Shown here piece after piece: positions 1 to 4,134 of a stretch of DNA of 6,048 nt. This DNA is from an uncultured Oscillospiraceae bacterium (GTDB lineage: Bacteria; Bacillota; Clostridia; Oscillospirales; Acutalibacteraceae). Positions within the stretch are counted from its first letter, which is position 1; each line of letters begins with the position of its first letter. Made by a program: the position numbers and the translations under genes. Below the pieces are notes generated by a model. It saw nothing but the letters and a program-made list of their open reading frames with translations. It did not search any database and was not told the origin of the DNA. Where the stretch lies: NCBI GenBank assembly GCA_902478455.1, contig CABSLJ010000153.1, positions 1 through 6,048 of the forward strand, given 5' to 3'.

Positions 1-29
1 ACTCCTATTCGCTATTTATTTCTTTGATT

Positions 30-49
30 TGTTACACATCATTGTAACA
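30..49. repeat. Inverted repeat upstream of the cluster promoter
   Basis: TGTTACA (30-36) and TGTAACA (43-49) form a perfect 7-bp inverted repeat around a 6-base spacer, CATCAT. It lies about 30 bases upstream of the -35 box of the rpmG promoter in an AT-rich stretch. It could be a binding site for a dimeric regulator, or the remains of a hairpin belonging to an upstream gene outside the window. No T-tract follows, so it is not an intrinsic terminator. The symmetry is seen directly; any function is inference. Confidence 0.4.
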
Positions 50-79
50 CCTACACGCGGCAAAACGGAAAAATATTGC

Positions 80-109
80 TTGACTTGGAACACGCCCTTA
101 TGCTATAGT
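80..109 (+). promoter_or_regulatory. Sigma-A-type promoter for the rpmG-secE-nusG cluster
   Basis: TTGACT (80-85) and TATAGT (104-109) are separated by 18 bases, and a TG dinucleotide at 101-102 gives an extended -10. It is the best promoter-like sequence ahead of rpmG. Transcription would start near 116, leaving a 5' untranslated leader of about 75 bases. That leader contains a T-run (134-140) and a short CCCT/AGGG hairpin (144-156) before the rpmG ribosome-binding site. Confidence 0.7.
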
Positions 110-191
110 AAGATTACCTCAATAAAGGGGTTATTTTTTTGCGCCCTTTTCGAGGGAGGCTAAAATATTCCGTAAATCGGGAGGTGCCGTC

Positions 192-341
192 ATGAGAGTA
201 AAAATTACCCTAGCCTGCACAGAGTGCAAACAGCGCAACTACAACACCATGAAGAACAAGAAGAACGACCCGGACAGGCTCGAGATGAACAAGTACTGCA
301 GATTCTGCAGGAAACACACTCTGCACAAAGAGTCCAAGTAA
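192..341 (+). CDS. rpmG: Large ribosomal subunit protein L33 (bL33), zinc-binding type
   Basis: This 49-residue protein begins MRVKITLACTECKQRNY and is the full usual length of L33, a small basic protein of the 50S subunit located near the E site. Two CxxC pairs (C9/C12 and C36/C39) form the zinc ribbon of the cysteine-containing form; zinc-independent paralogs lack these pairs. The ATG at 192 follows a GGGAGG Shine-Dalgarno (179-184) at good spacing. The gene is first in the cluster, with secE 21 bases downstream, an order common in Firmicutes. A second, cysteine-free L33 may exist elsewhere in the genome, but that cannot be judged here. Its short length makes it easy for automated callers to miss. 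Confidence 0.95.
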   Translation: MRVKITLACTECKQRNYNTMKNKKNDPDRLEMNKYCRFCRKHTLHKESK

Positions 342-362
342 AAGGACGGGAGGACGAATTTC

Positions 363-575
363 ATGAGCGAAAAGAAGCCAAACATTTTCTTAAAGATTGG
401 CAAGTTCTTCCGTGAATGCAAGAGTGAGGTCAAGAAGATCGTGTGGCCCACGCCCAAGTCGGTCTGGAACAACATGGGCGTTGTGCTGATCGTGATCGTC
501 GTCATCGGCCTGTTCATCTTCGGGTTCGATACTTTGATGAACTTCTTGCTCAGCCAGGTTATGAATCTCGCCTAA
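363..575 (+). CDS. secE: Preprotein translocase subunit SecE
   Basis: This 70-residue protein clamps the SecY channel in the SecYEG translocon of the cytoplasmic membrane. Residues 1-35 are a basic amphipathic region with the family signature EVKKIVWPTP (22-31). A single hydrophobic membrane segment follows at about residues 39-55. The short form with one membrane helix is typical of Gram-positive bacteria, whereas the Escherichia coli protein has three. GGGAGGA (348-354) lies 8 bases before the ATG. The gene sits between rpmG and nusG, its near-universal position. A spurious longer ORF in another frame overlaps its 3' half, but the SecE frame is clearly the coding one. Confidence 0.97.
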   Translation: MSEKKPNIFLKIGKFFRECKSEVKKIVWPTPKSVWNNMGVVLIVIVVIGLFIFGFDTLMNFLLSQVMNLA

Positions 576-601
576 ACGTAGGCGAACCGGAGGAGTTTGC
601 T

Positions 602-1123
602 ATGCCTGAAACCGCAAAGTGGTACGTGGTCCACACCTATTCCGGGTATGAGAACAAGGTCGCGTCCAATCTGGAGAAGACGGTGGAAAACCGCCAGCTG
701 CATGATTTGATCCAGGAAGTCCGCGTGCCGACCGAGACTGTTACCGAAATTAAGGATAACAAAAAGCGCGAGGTCGAGCGCAAGATTTTTCCCGGCTATG
801 TTCTGGTCAAAATGATCCTGACGGATGAATCCTGGTATGTGGTGCGCAACATCCGCGGCTGCACCGGCTTCGTCGGCCCGTCCTCCAAACCGATTCCCCT
901 CACGGAGGAAGAGGTGCTCAAGATGGGCGTGGAGAAGCGGGAGATCGAGGTTTCCTACCAGGTGGGCGACTCGGTCCGGATCATCGACGGTCCCCTGGAG
1001 GATTTCGTCGGTACGGTCGAGGAGATCGACCCAGAGAAAAACAGCGTTCGCGTGGTTGTGTCCATGTTTGGGCGCGAAACACCGGTTGAGCTTGAGTTGG
1101 ATCAGGCCGAACCGGTGGAGTGA
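602..1123 (+). CDS. nusG: Transcription termination/antitermination factor NusG
   Basis: This 173-residue protein binds the RNA polymerase clamp. It modulates pausing, Rho-dependent termination and transcription-translation coupling. The N-terminal NGN domain spans about residues 5-110 and includes WYVVHTYSGYE (7-17), FPGYVLVKM (63-71) and RGCTGFVG (85-92). The C-terminal KOW domain spans about residues 119-168 and includes the VGDSVRIIDGPLEDFVGTVEE stretch and the SMFGRETPVELE strand. The ATG at 602 is chosen over an in-frame start at 443 because GGAGG (589-593) is well placed, MPETAKWYVV matches the family N-terminus, and the earlier start would overlap secE. The gene lies 26 bases after secE. 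The length is normal. Confidence 0.98.
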   Translation: MPETAKWYVVHTYSGYENKVASNLEKTVENRQLHDLIQEVRVPTETVTEIKDNKKREVERKIFPGYVLVKMILTDESWYVVRNIRGCTGFVGPSSKPIPLTEEEVLKMGVEKREIEVSYQVGDSVRIIDGPLEDFVGTVEEIDPEKNSVRVVVSMFGRETPVELELDQAEPVE

Positions 1124-1135
1124 TTTATGGTAATG

Positions 1136-1172
1136 AGCGGCAGGTCCGCTTGTTATGAGGGGATTTTCCCCT
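1136..1172 (+). promoter_or_regulatory. Two short hairpins in the nusG-rplK spacer
   Basis: AGCGG (1136-1140) pairs with CCGCT (1146-1150) around a 5-base loop. AGGGGA (1158-1163) pairs perfectly with TCCCCT (1167-1172) around the loop TTT. The second hairpin abuts the GTGGGAGG stem motif that starts at 1173, so the three helices could stack in the mRNA. No T-tract follows either hairpin, so neither is a terminator. The spacer is 113 bases long, against 21-55 bases at the other close junctions of this cluster, which fits a regulatory leader for rplK. The pairing is seen; the role is inferred. Confidence 0.4.
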
Positions 1173-1215
1173 GTGGGAGGGGCGGCGGAAACGCGCCGGT
1201 CCCGCCAGCTACCAC
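1173..1215 (+). promoter_or_regulatory. Candidate L1-binding autoregulatory stem, copy 1 (before rplK)
   Basis: GTGGGAGG (1173-1180) and TACCAC (1210-1215) bracket a GC-rich stem. The outer GTGG/CCAC pairing encloses an asymmetric internal loop and an inner GC helix with a GGAAAC-type loop. Ribosomal protein L1 is known to repress its own L11-L1 operon by binding an mRNA stem that mimics its 23S rRNA site: a short helix, a GAGG-type strand, and a purine-rich bulge on the 3' side. This motif fits that layout, lies just upstream of the rplK ribosome-binding site (1223-1229), and recurs before rplA. The L1 assignment is inference from layout and context. Confidence 0.5.
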
Positions 1216-1236
1216 GAATTTTGGAGGTGCAAAAAA

Positions 1237-1662
1237 ATGGCTCAGAAGGTGACGGGCTTTATCAAGCTCCAGATCCCAGCCGGTAAGGCTACCCCGGCGC
1301 CCCCTGTTGGACCGGCCCTCGGTCAGCACGGCGTCAACATCATGGCATTTACAAAGGAATTCAACGAACGCACGAAGAATGACGCGGGTTTAATCATCCC
1401 CGTGGTCATCACCGTTTATGCCGACCGTTCGTTCACGTTCATCACCAAGACCCCCCCTGCGGCCGTCCTCATCAAGAAGGCGTGCGGCATCGAGAGCGGT
1501 TCGGGCGTGCCGAACAAGACCAAGGTCGCCAAGATTACCCGCGAGCAGGTCAGAAAAATTGCTGAGCAGAAGATGCCCGATCTCAATGCCGCCAGCGTGG
1601 AAACCGCTATGAGCATGATCGCCGGCACGGCGCGCAGCATGGGCATTGAAGTCGTCGATTGA
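1237..1662 (+). CDS. rplK: Large ribosomal subunit protein L11 (uL11)
   Basis: This 141-residue protein is the normal length of bacterial L11. It binds the GTPase-associated region of 23S rRNA at the stalk base and takes part in elongation-factor binding and the RelA stringent response. The N-terminal domain (about residues 1-70) carries the proline-rich APPVGPALGQ helix (21-30), where thiostrepton-class antibiotics act. The C-terminal RNA-binding domain (about 76-141) contains the family signature MPDLNAASVETAMSMIAGTA (113-132). The ATG at 1237 follows GGAGGTG (1223-1229). It is probably co-transcribed with rplA, 55 bases downstream, and likely regulated with it through the L1-like stems. 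Confidence 0.98.
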   Translation: MAQKVTGFIKLQIPAGKATPAPPVGPALGQHGVNIMAFTKEFNERTKNDAGLIIPVVITVYADRSFTFITKTPPAAVLIKKACGIESGSGVPNKTKVAKITREQVRKIAEQKMPDLNAASVETAMSMIAGTARSMGIEVVD

Positions 1663-1670
1663 TCACCCGG

Positions 1671-1698
1671 GTGGGAGGAATTGATCCGATTTTACCAC
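1671..1698 (+). promoter_or_regulatory. Candidate L1-binding autoregulatory stem, copy 2 (before rplA)
   Basis: GTGGGAGG (1671-1678) and TACCAC (1693-1698) repeat the same bracketing words as copy 1 around a much shorter interior. GTGG/CCAC forms the outer helix, GGA/TCC a short inner helix, and GATTTTA is the 3'-side bulge strand. It starts 9 bases after the rplK stop and ends 6 bases before the rplA Shine-Dalgarno (1705-1710). The inner sequences of the two copies differ while the outer words agree, as expected for conserved protein-binding RNA. L1 is the obvious candidate ligand because it is encoded immediately downstream. Binding is inferred, not shown. Confidence 0.5.
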
Positions 1699-1717
1699 TC
1701 AATAGGGAGGAAAACCA

Positions 1718-2410
1718 ATGAAACACGGTAAAAAATATGTCGACAGCCTCAAGCAGATCGACAGAACCAAATTTTACGATGTCGACGAGGCGCTCGGCCT
1801 TTGCGTAAAGACCGCCACCGCCAAGTTTGATGAGACCATCGAAGTCCACGTCAAGCTGGGCGTCGACAGCCGCCATGCCGACCAGCAGGTCCGCGGCGCC
1901 ATCGTTCTGCCGCACGGAACCGGTAAAAACGTCCGTGTGCTCGCCATCTGCAAGGGCGACAACGTCAAGGCCGCCGAAGAGGCCGGCGCGGAGTTTGTCG
2001 GCGCGGAAGAGATGATTCAGAAGATTCAGGGCGAGGGCTGGATGGATTTTGACGTGCTGATCACTACGCCCGACATGATGGGACTGGTCGGCCGTCTCGG
2101 TAAGATCCTCGGTCCGCGCGGTCTGATGCCGAACCCCAAGGCCGGCACTGTCACCCCGGACATCGGCAAGGCGGTCAAAGAAGCCAAGGCCGGTAAGATC
2201 GAGTACCGTCTCGACAAGACCAACATCATTCACTGCCCCATCGGCAAGGCCTCCTTCGGTGCGGAGAAGCTCCAGGAGAACTTTGACACCCTGCTCGGCG
2301 CCATCGTCAAGGCGAAGCCTGCCGCCGCCAAGGGTCAGTATATCAAGTCCTGCGTCGTTGTGTCCACCATGGGCCCCGGCGTGCGCATCAACCCCAGCAA
2401 GGTTGGCTAA
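1718..2410 (+). CDS. rplA: Large ribosomal subunit protein L1 (uL1)
   Basis: This 230-residue protein is full length. L1 forms the mobile stalk next to the ribosomal E site and guides release of deacylated tRNA; in many bacteria it also represses its own mRNA. Domain I is made of both termini (about 1-66 and 160-230), and domain II lies between them. The signature GLVGRLGKILGPRGLMPNPK (122-141) is intact. F37 and the TMG at 217-219 fall where the conserved RNA-contacting residues of the family lie, so both rRNA and mRNA binding should be preserved. The ATG at 1718 follows GGGAGG (1705-1710). A promoter-like sequence begins right after the stop codon, so rplJ-rplL can be transcribed separately. 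Confidence 0.98.
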   Translation: MKHGKKYVDSLKQIDRTKFYDVDEALGLCVKTATAKFDETIEVHVKLGVDSRHADQQVRGAIVLPHGTGKNVRVLAICKGDNVKAAEEAGAEFVGAEEMIQKIQGEGWMDFDVLITTPDMMGLVGRLGKILGPRGLMPNPKAGTVTPDIGKAVKEAKAGKIEYRLDKTNIIHCPIGKASFGAEKLQENFDTLLGAIVKAKPAAAKGQYIKSCVVVSTMGPGVRINPSKVG

Positions 2411-2418
2411 ATTGATGC

Positions 2419-2450
2419 TTGACAGGCCTTCCAGCCTGTGCTAGTATAAT
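2419..2450 (+). promoter_or_regulatory. Promoter for the rplJ-rplL unit
   Basis: A consensus -35 TTGACA (2419-2424) begins 8 bases after the rplA stop. Two -10 readings overlap. TAGTAT (2442-2447) gives an ideal 17-base spacer. The consensus TATAAT (2445-2450) gives 20 bases, which is long. Either choice places the transcription start near 2455, just before the L10 leader. The presence of a promoter is well supported; the exact -10 box is uncertain. Confidence 0.75.
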
Positions 2451-2462
2451 ATTGCTGTTCTT

Positions 2463-2602
2463 TTCCGAAGACAGCAGGTGCATCGCGCATAATTGGGTAT
2501 TTTCCCTGCCTGCCGAGGATGGAGCTTGTAAAGCATTCAAAAAGCAGTGTGCTTTTTCTGCGCGTTCAAGCCCTTTCCGCGGTTTGCGGGAAGGGCTTTT
2601 TT
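2463..2602 (+). promoter_or_regulatory. L10 leader: autoregulatory 5' leader of rplJ
   Basis: The leader contains CCGAAGACAGCAGG (2465-2478) and CCTGCCGAGG (2509-2518), paired through GCAGG/CCTGC. These are hallmark words of the ribosomal L10 leader family (Rfam L10_leader, recognised from memory, not searched). In Bacillus subtilis the L10(L12)4 complex binds such a leader and promotes transcription attenuation. Here the layout matches: a promoter, the L10-site words, an 8-bp hairpin AAAAAGCA/TGCTTTTT (2539-2557) and then a strong terminator. Excess L10-L12 would favour termination and lower rplJL expression. The role is inferred from family knowledge and context. Confidence 0.85.
2568..2602 (+). 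terminator. Intrinsic terminator (attenuator) in the rplJ leader
   Basis: The strands 2568-2580 and 2586-2598 form a 13-bp stem containing one G-U pair (T2576-G2590), with the 5-base loop GGTTT. Six T residues (2597-2602) follow. It lies about 145 bases after the probable transcription start and 40 bases before rplJ, so it would cut transcription before the gene. This is the arrangement of a transcription attenuator. It would also stop part of any read-through from rplA. Confidence 0.9.
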
Positions 2603-2627
2603 CATGCGTAAATCCCATCTCGGTTTT

Positions 2628-2644
2628 GGAGGTGAAATGATTTG
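2628..2644 (+). promoter_or_regulatory. Ribosome-binding site that selects the TTG start of rplJ
   Basis: GGAGGTGA (2628-2635) lies 6 bases before TTG (2642-2644). An ATG at 2637-2639 is out of frame with rplJ and only 4 bases after GGAGG; it would encode just 15 residues before a stop. In the L10 frame, a TGA at 2633-2635 blocks any earlier start. TTG at 2642 gives the expected L10 N-terminus MPSEKILEQK, so it is the real start. Confidence 0.85.
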
Positions 2645-3172
2645 CCAAGTGAGAAAATTCTCGAACAAAAGAAGCAGCTGGTAAGCGAGCTTTCTGAAAA
2701 GCTGAAGGCTTCCTGCGCAGGCGTTCTCGTCAGCTACAAGGGCATCACCGTGGCGGAGGACACCAAGCTCAGAAAGGAACTGCGTGAGGCCGGCGTGGAG
2801 TATTTCGTTGTGAAGAACACCATGCTTTCCCGCGCTGCGGCAGAGGCTGGCATCAACGGTCTGGATCCCGTGCTGGAAGGCACCACCGCCCTGGCCGTCA
2901 GCGGCGACGATTACGTCTCCGCCGCCAAGATCTTAAGCAAGTTTGCCGAAACCAGCAAAACCTTTGAAGTGAAGGCCGGTTTCATTGACGGCGGCGTCGT
3001 CGGCGTGGATGAAGTCAAGAATCTGGCCAAGCTGCCTTCCAAGGAAGTGCTTGTCGCCAAGGCTCTGGGCGGCCTGAACGCTCCGATTTCCGGCTTCGTC
3101 GGCGTGCTGAGCGCCACCATGAGAGGCCTGGTCGTGGCGCTGAACGCGATTGCCGAAAAGCAGAGCGCGTAA
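2642..3172 (+). CDS. rplJ: Large ribosomal subunit protein L10 (uL10)
   Basis: This 176-residue protein is close to the usual L10 length. L10 anchors the ribosomal stalk to 23S rRNA and carries the L7/L12 dimers that recruit translation factors. The N-terminal rRNA-binding domain (about 1-130) includes VSYKGITV (30-37) and VKNTMLSRA (57-65). LPSKEVL (131-137) leads into the C-terminal helix (about 147-174) that binds L12. The start is TTG, less common than ATG, and is fixed by the Shine-Dalgarno and an upstream in-frame stop. The gene is preceded by its own promoter and attenuating leader. rplL follows after 64 bases, forming the expected rplJL unit. Confidence 0.97.
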   Translation: MPSEKILEQKKQLVSELSEKLKASCAGVLVSYKGITVAEDTKLRKELREAGVEYFVVKNTMLSRAAAEAGINGLDPVLEGTTALAVSGDDYVSAAKILSKFAETSKTFEVKAGFIDGGVVGVDEVKNLAKLPSKEVLVAKALGGLNAPISGFVGVLSATMRGLVVALNAIAEKQSA

Positions 3173-3187
3173 CCCATTCAACAAGAA

Positions 3188-3203
3188 CAGGCGTTTCTGC
3201 CTG
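3188..3203 (+). promoter_or_regulatory. Small hairpin in the rplJ-rplL spacer
   Basis: CAGGC (3188-3192) pairs with GCCTG (3199-3203) around a 6-base loop. An A/T-only stretch (3206-3222) follows, and then the rplL Shine-Dalgarno GGAGG (3223-3227). There is no immediate T-tract, so it is not a terminator. An unstructured AT-rich region before the ribosome-binding site could help the high translation of L12, which is present in several copies per ribosome. The pairing is seen; the function is inference. Confidence 0.35.
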
Positions 3204-3236
3204 CAACAAATTTAAAAATTTTGGAGGTTCTGTAAC

Positions 3237-3614
3237 ATGTCTGATAAAGTTGTCAAGCTGATTGAAGATGTCAAAGCCCTTACCGTTCTCGAGCTCAGCG
3301 AGCTCGTCAAGGCCCTTGAAGAAGAATTTGGCGTGTCCGCCGCCGCTCCTGTCGCTGTTGCCGCCGCTCCCGCTGCCGAGGCCGCTCCCGCTGCCGAGGA
3401 GAAGACCGAGTTTGACGTGATCCTGAAGGCCGCTGGCGCCAACAAGATCCAGGTCATCAAGGTTGTCCGCGAAGTGACCGGCCTTGGCCTCAAGGAAGCC
3501 AAGGAACTGGTTGACGGCGCTCCCAAGGCCGTTAAGGAAGGCATCTCCAAGGACGATGCCGAGGCCCTCAAGACCAAGCTTGCCGAAGCCGGCGCCGAAG
3601 TCGAGGTCAAATAA
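3237..3614 (+). CDS. rplL: Large ribosomal subunit protein L7/L12 (bL12)
   Basis: This 125-residue protein is of normal length. L12 dimers on L10 recruit and activate the translational GTPases. The N-terminal dimerisation and L10-binding domain spans about residues 1-33. A flexible Ala/Pro/Glu-rich hinge covers about 34-54. The C-terminal factor-binding domain (56-125) carries the signature IQVIKVVREVTGLGLKEAKE (71-90). The ATG at 3237 follows GGAGG (3223-3227). The hinge contains a perfect 18-bp tandem duplication encoding the hexapeptide AAPAAE twice. Two terminators follow, and rpoB, the common next gene, is absent from the window. Confidence 0.98.
   Translation: MSDKVVKLIEDVKALTVLELSELVKALEEEFGVSAAAPVAVAAAPAAEAAPAAEEKTEFDVILKAAGANKIQVIKVVREVTGLGLKEAKELVDGAPKAVKEGISKDDAEALKTKLAEAGAEVEVK
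3363..3398 (+). repeat. 18-bp tandem repeat in the rplL hinge
   Basis: GCCGCTCCCGCTGCCGAG occurs twice without change at 3363-3380 and 3381-3398. It is in frame and encodes AAPAAE twice within the flexible hinge of L12. A related partial unit lies just upstream. Perfect identity at the DNA level suggests a recent duplication by slippage rather than only selection for an Ala/Pro-rich linker. Copy number could vary between strains without breaking the frame. Confidence 0.9.
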
Positions 3615-3633
3615 GTTATTCTGCCAAAAGCGC

Positions 3634-3667
3634 AAAGCGGCGCCGGAACAACCGGCGGCGCTTTTTT
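3634..3667 (+). terminator. Intrinsic terminator 1 after rplL
   Basis: The strands 3634-3646 and 3652-3664 form a 13-bp stem with one internal mismatch and a 5-base loop AACAA. The stem is very GC-rich and runs into a six-T tract (3662-3667). It begins 20 bases after the rplL stop and ends the ribosomal protein cluster. Confidence 0.92.
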
Positions 3668-3674
3668 GTGTTTC

Positions 3675-3711
3675 AGCACCTCCGAAAATGCGGGGGTGCT
3701 TTTTGTTTTTT
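3675..3711 (+). terminator. Intrinsic terminator 2 after rplL
   Basis: AGCACCTCCG (3675-3684) and CGGGGGTGCT (3691-3700) form a 10-bp stem with one T-G pair and a 6-base loop. T-rich sequence follows at 3700-3711, broken by a single G at 3705. It starts 8 bases after the first terminator, so the two act in tandem as a strong stop isolating the cluster from downstream DNA. Confidence 0.9.
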
Positions 3712-3732
3712 GCCTGCTTTTTTTGGTATTCT

Positions 3733-3830
3733 CTGCGCGAAAGCGCGGTTCGTCTGCCTGAACTGTTCCGCCGAACACTGCCGCCGCTCCATAGGTCCGG
3801 TTGGAGAAGTCGGAATTCTCCTTGCGGCGG
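3733..3830. other. Cluster of three hairpins, possible structured RNA
   Basis: Hairpin A is CTGCGC (3733-3738) with GCGCGG (3743-3748) and a GAAA tetraloop of the stable GNRA type. Hairpin B is TGTTC (3764-3768) with GAACA (3773-3777) and the loop CGCC. Hairpin C is nested: a 7-bp outer helix CCGCCGC/GCGGCGG (3781-3787, 3824-3830) encloses a perfect 6-bp helix GGAGAA/TTCTCC (3803-3808, 3816-3821). The series suggests a folded RNA or degraded regulatory DNA. No good promoter was found directly upstream, and no known RNA family was recognised. The pairing is seen; an RNA function is inference. Confidence 0.35.
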
Positions 3831-4046
3831 ACACAAAACGGTTGGGAGATCAGTGCAGAATAGATAAAATTGAATTTCAAGTTTGTAATTATAGCTGATT
3901 GACCGGGCTCGATCAGATTGCTTTTCTGAATTGCCCCGTACTAAACTTCATTGTTGGTAGGGGATATTCACAATACAGCGATGTGATCATACTCCTTTTT
4001 TGGGAAATGGTTTATATTTTAAACTTTTCAGACGCATTTGTGAATT

Positions 4047-4073
4047 TTTACAAAAAGAAAAGTTTGCTACAAT
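4047..4073 (+). promoter_or_regulatory. Candidate promoter for the GH3 gene
   Basis: TACAAT (4068-4073) is a good -10 with an upstream TG (4065-4066), an extended -10. The -35 is weak: TTTACA (4047-4052) gives a short 15-base spacer, and TTTTTA (4045-4050) gives 17. The weak -35 and two nearby inverted repeats (4010-4024 and 4037-4054, the latter overlapping the -35) would suit an activator- or repressor-controlled carbohydrate gene. The leader to the ATG would be about 55 bases. Confidence 0.5.
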
Positions 4074-4134
4074 AAAATCAATCCATTGCGGAGGGATTCA
4101 GCAGTGGAAATAAAATCAAAGAAGGAGAAAGAAC

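Larger units (their letters stand above)
3712..4134. other. Gene-free spacer between the rplL terminators and the GH3 gene
   Basis: No convincing gene is seen on either strand here; the ORFs crossing it are mirror frames of rplL or short and without Shine-Dalgarno support. The first part (3712-3850) is GC-rich with several hairpins. The second part (3851-4080) is AT-rich. It holds an imperfect hairpin (CGGGC 3904-3908 with 3933-3938, and TCAGA 3913-3917 with TCTGA 3925-3929). It also holds GTTTA/TAAAC symmetry at 4010-4024 and TTTGT/ACAAA symmetry at 4037-4054. The end carries the candidate GH3 promoter and its untranslated leader. No tRNA, T-box signature or insertion-sequence end was recognised. 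Confidence 0.7.

Noticed and set aside
121..140. AATAA/TTATT pairing followed by a T-run in the rpmG leader, considered as an attenuator
   Set aside because: The stem is only 5 A-T pairs, too weak for an intrinsic terminator; the T-run alone is not enough.
1607..2233. 208-codon open frame on the - strand over rplA
   Set aside because: It is antisense to an unmistakable rplA and has no family features of its own.
2419..2640. Possible 73-residue leader peptide in the rplJ leader
   Set aside because: It would begin at the TTG of the -35 box itself, upstream of the transcription start, with no ribosome-binding site. The stretch is better explained as the L10 leader RNA.
3780..3860. T-box or other amino-acid riboswitch
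   Set aside because: No T-box AGGGTGG...ACCGCGG-type sequence and no following terminator are present.
3015..3880. Open frames of 273 and 222 codons on the - strand across rplJ-rplL and the terminators
   Set aside because: They are mirror frames of rplL and rplJ, run through two terminators, and are rich in Ser/Ala/Arg in a way typical of shadow translation.
3484..3898. Short + strand frames over the rplL end and spacer
   Set aside because: They cross both terminators, lack Shine-Dalgarno sites, and their composition is that of out-of-frame rplL.
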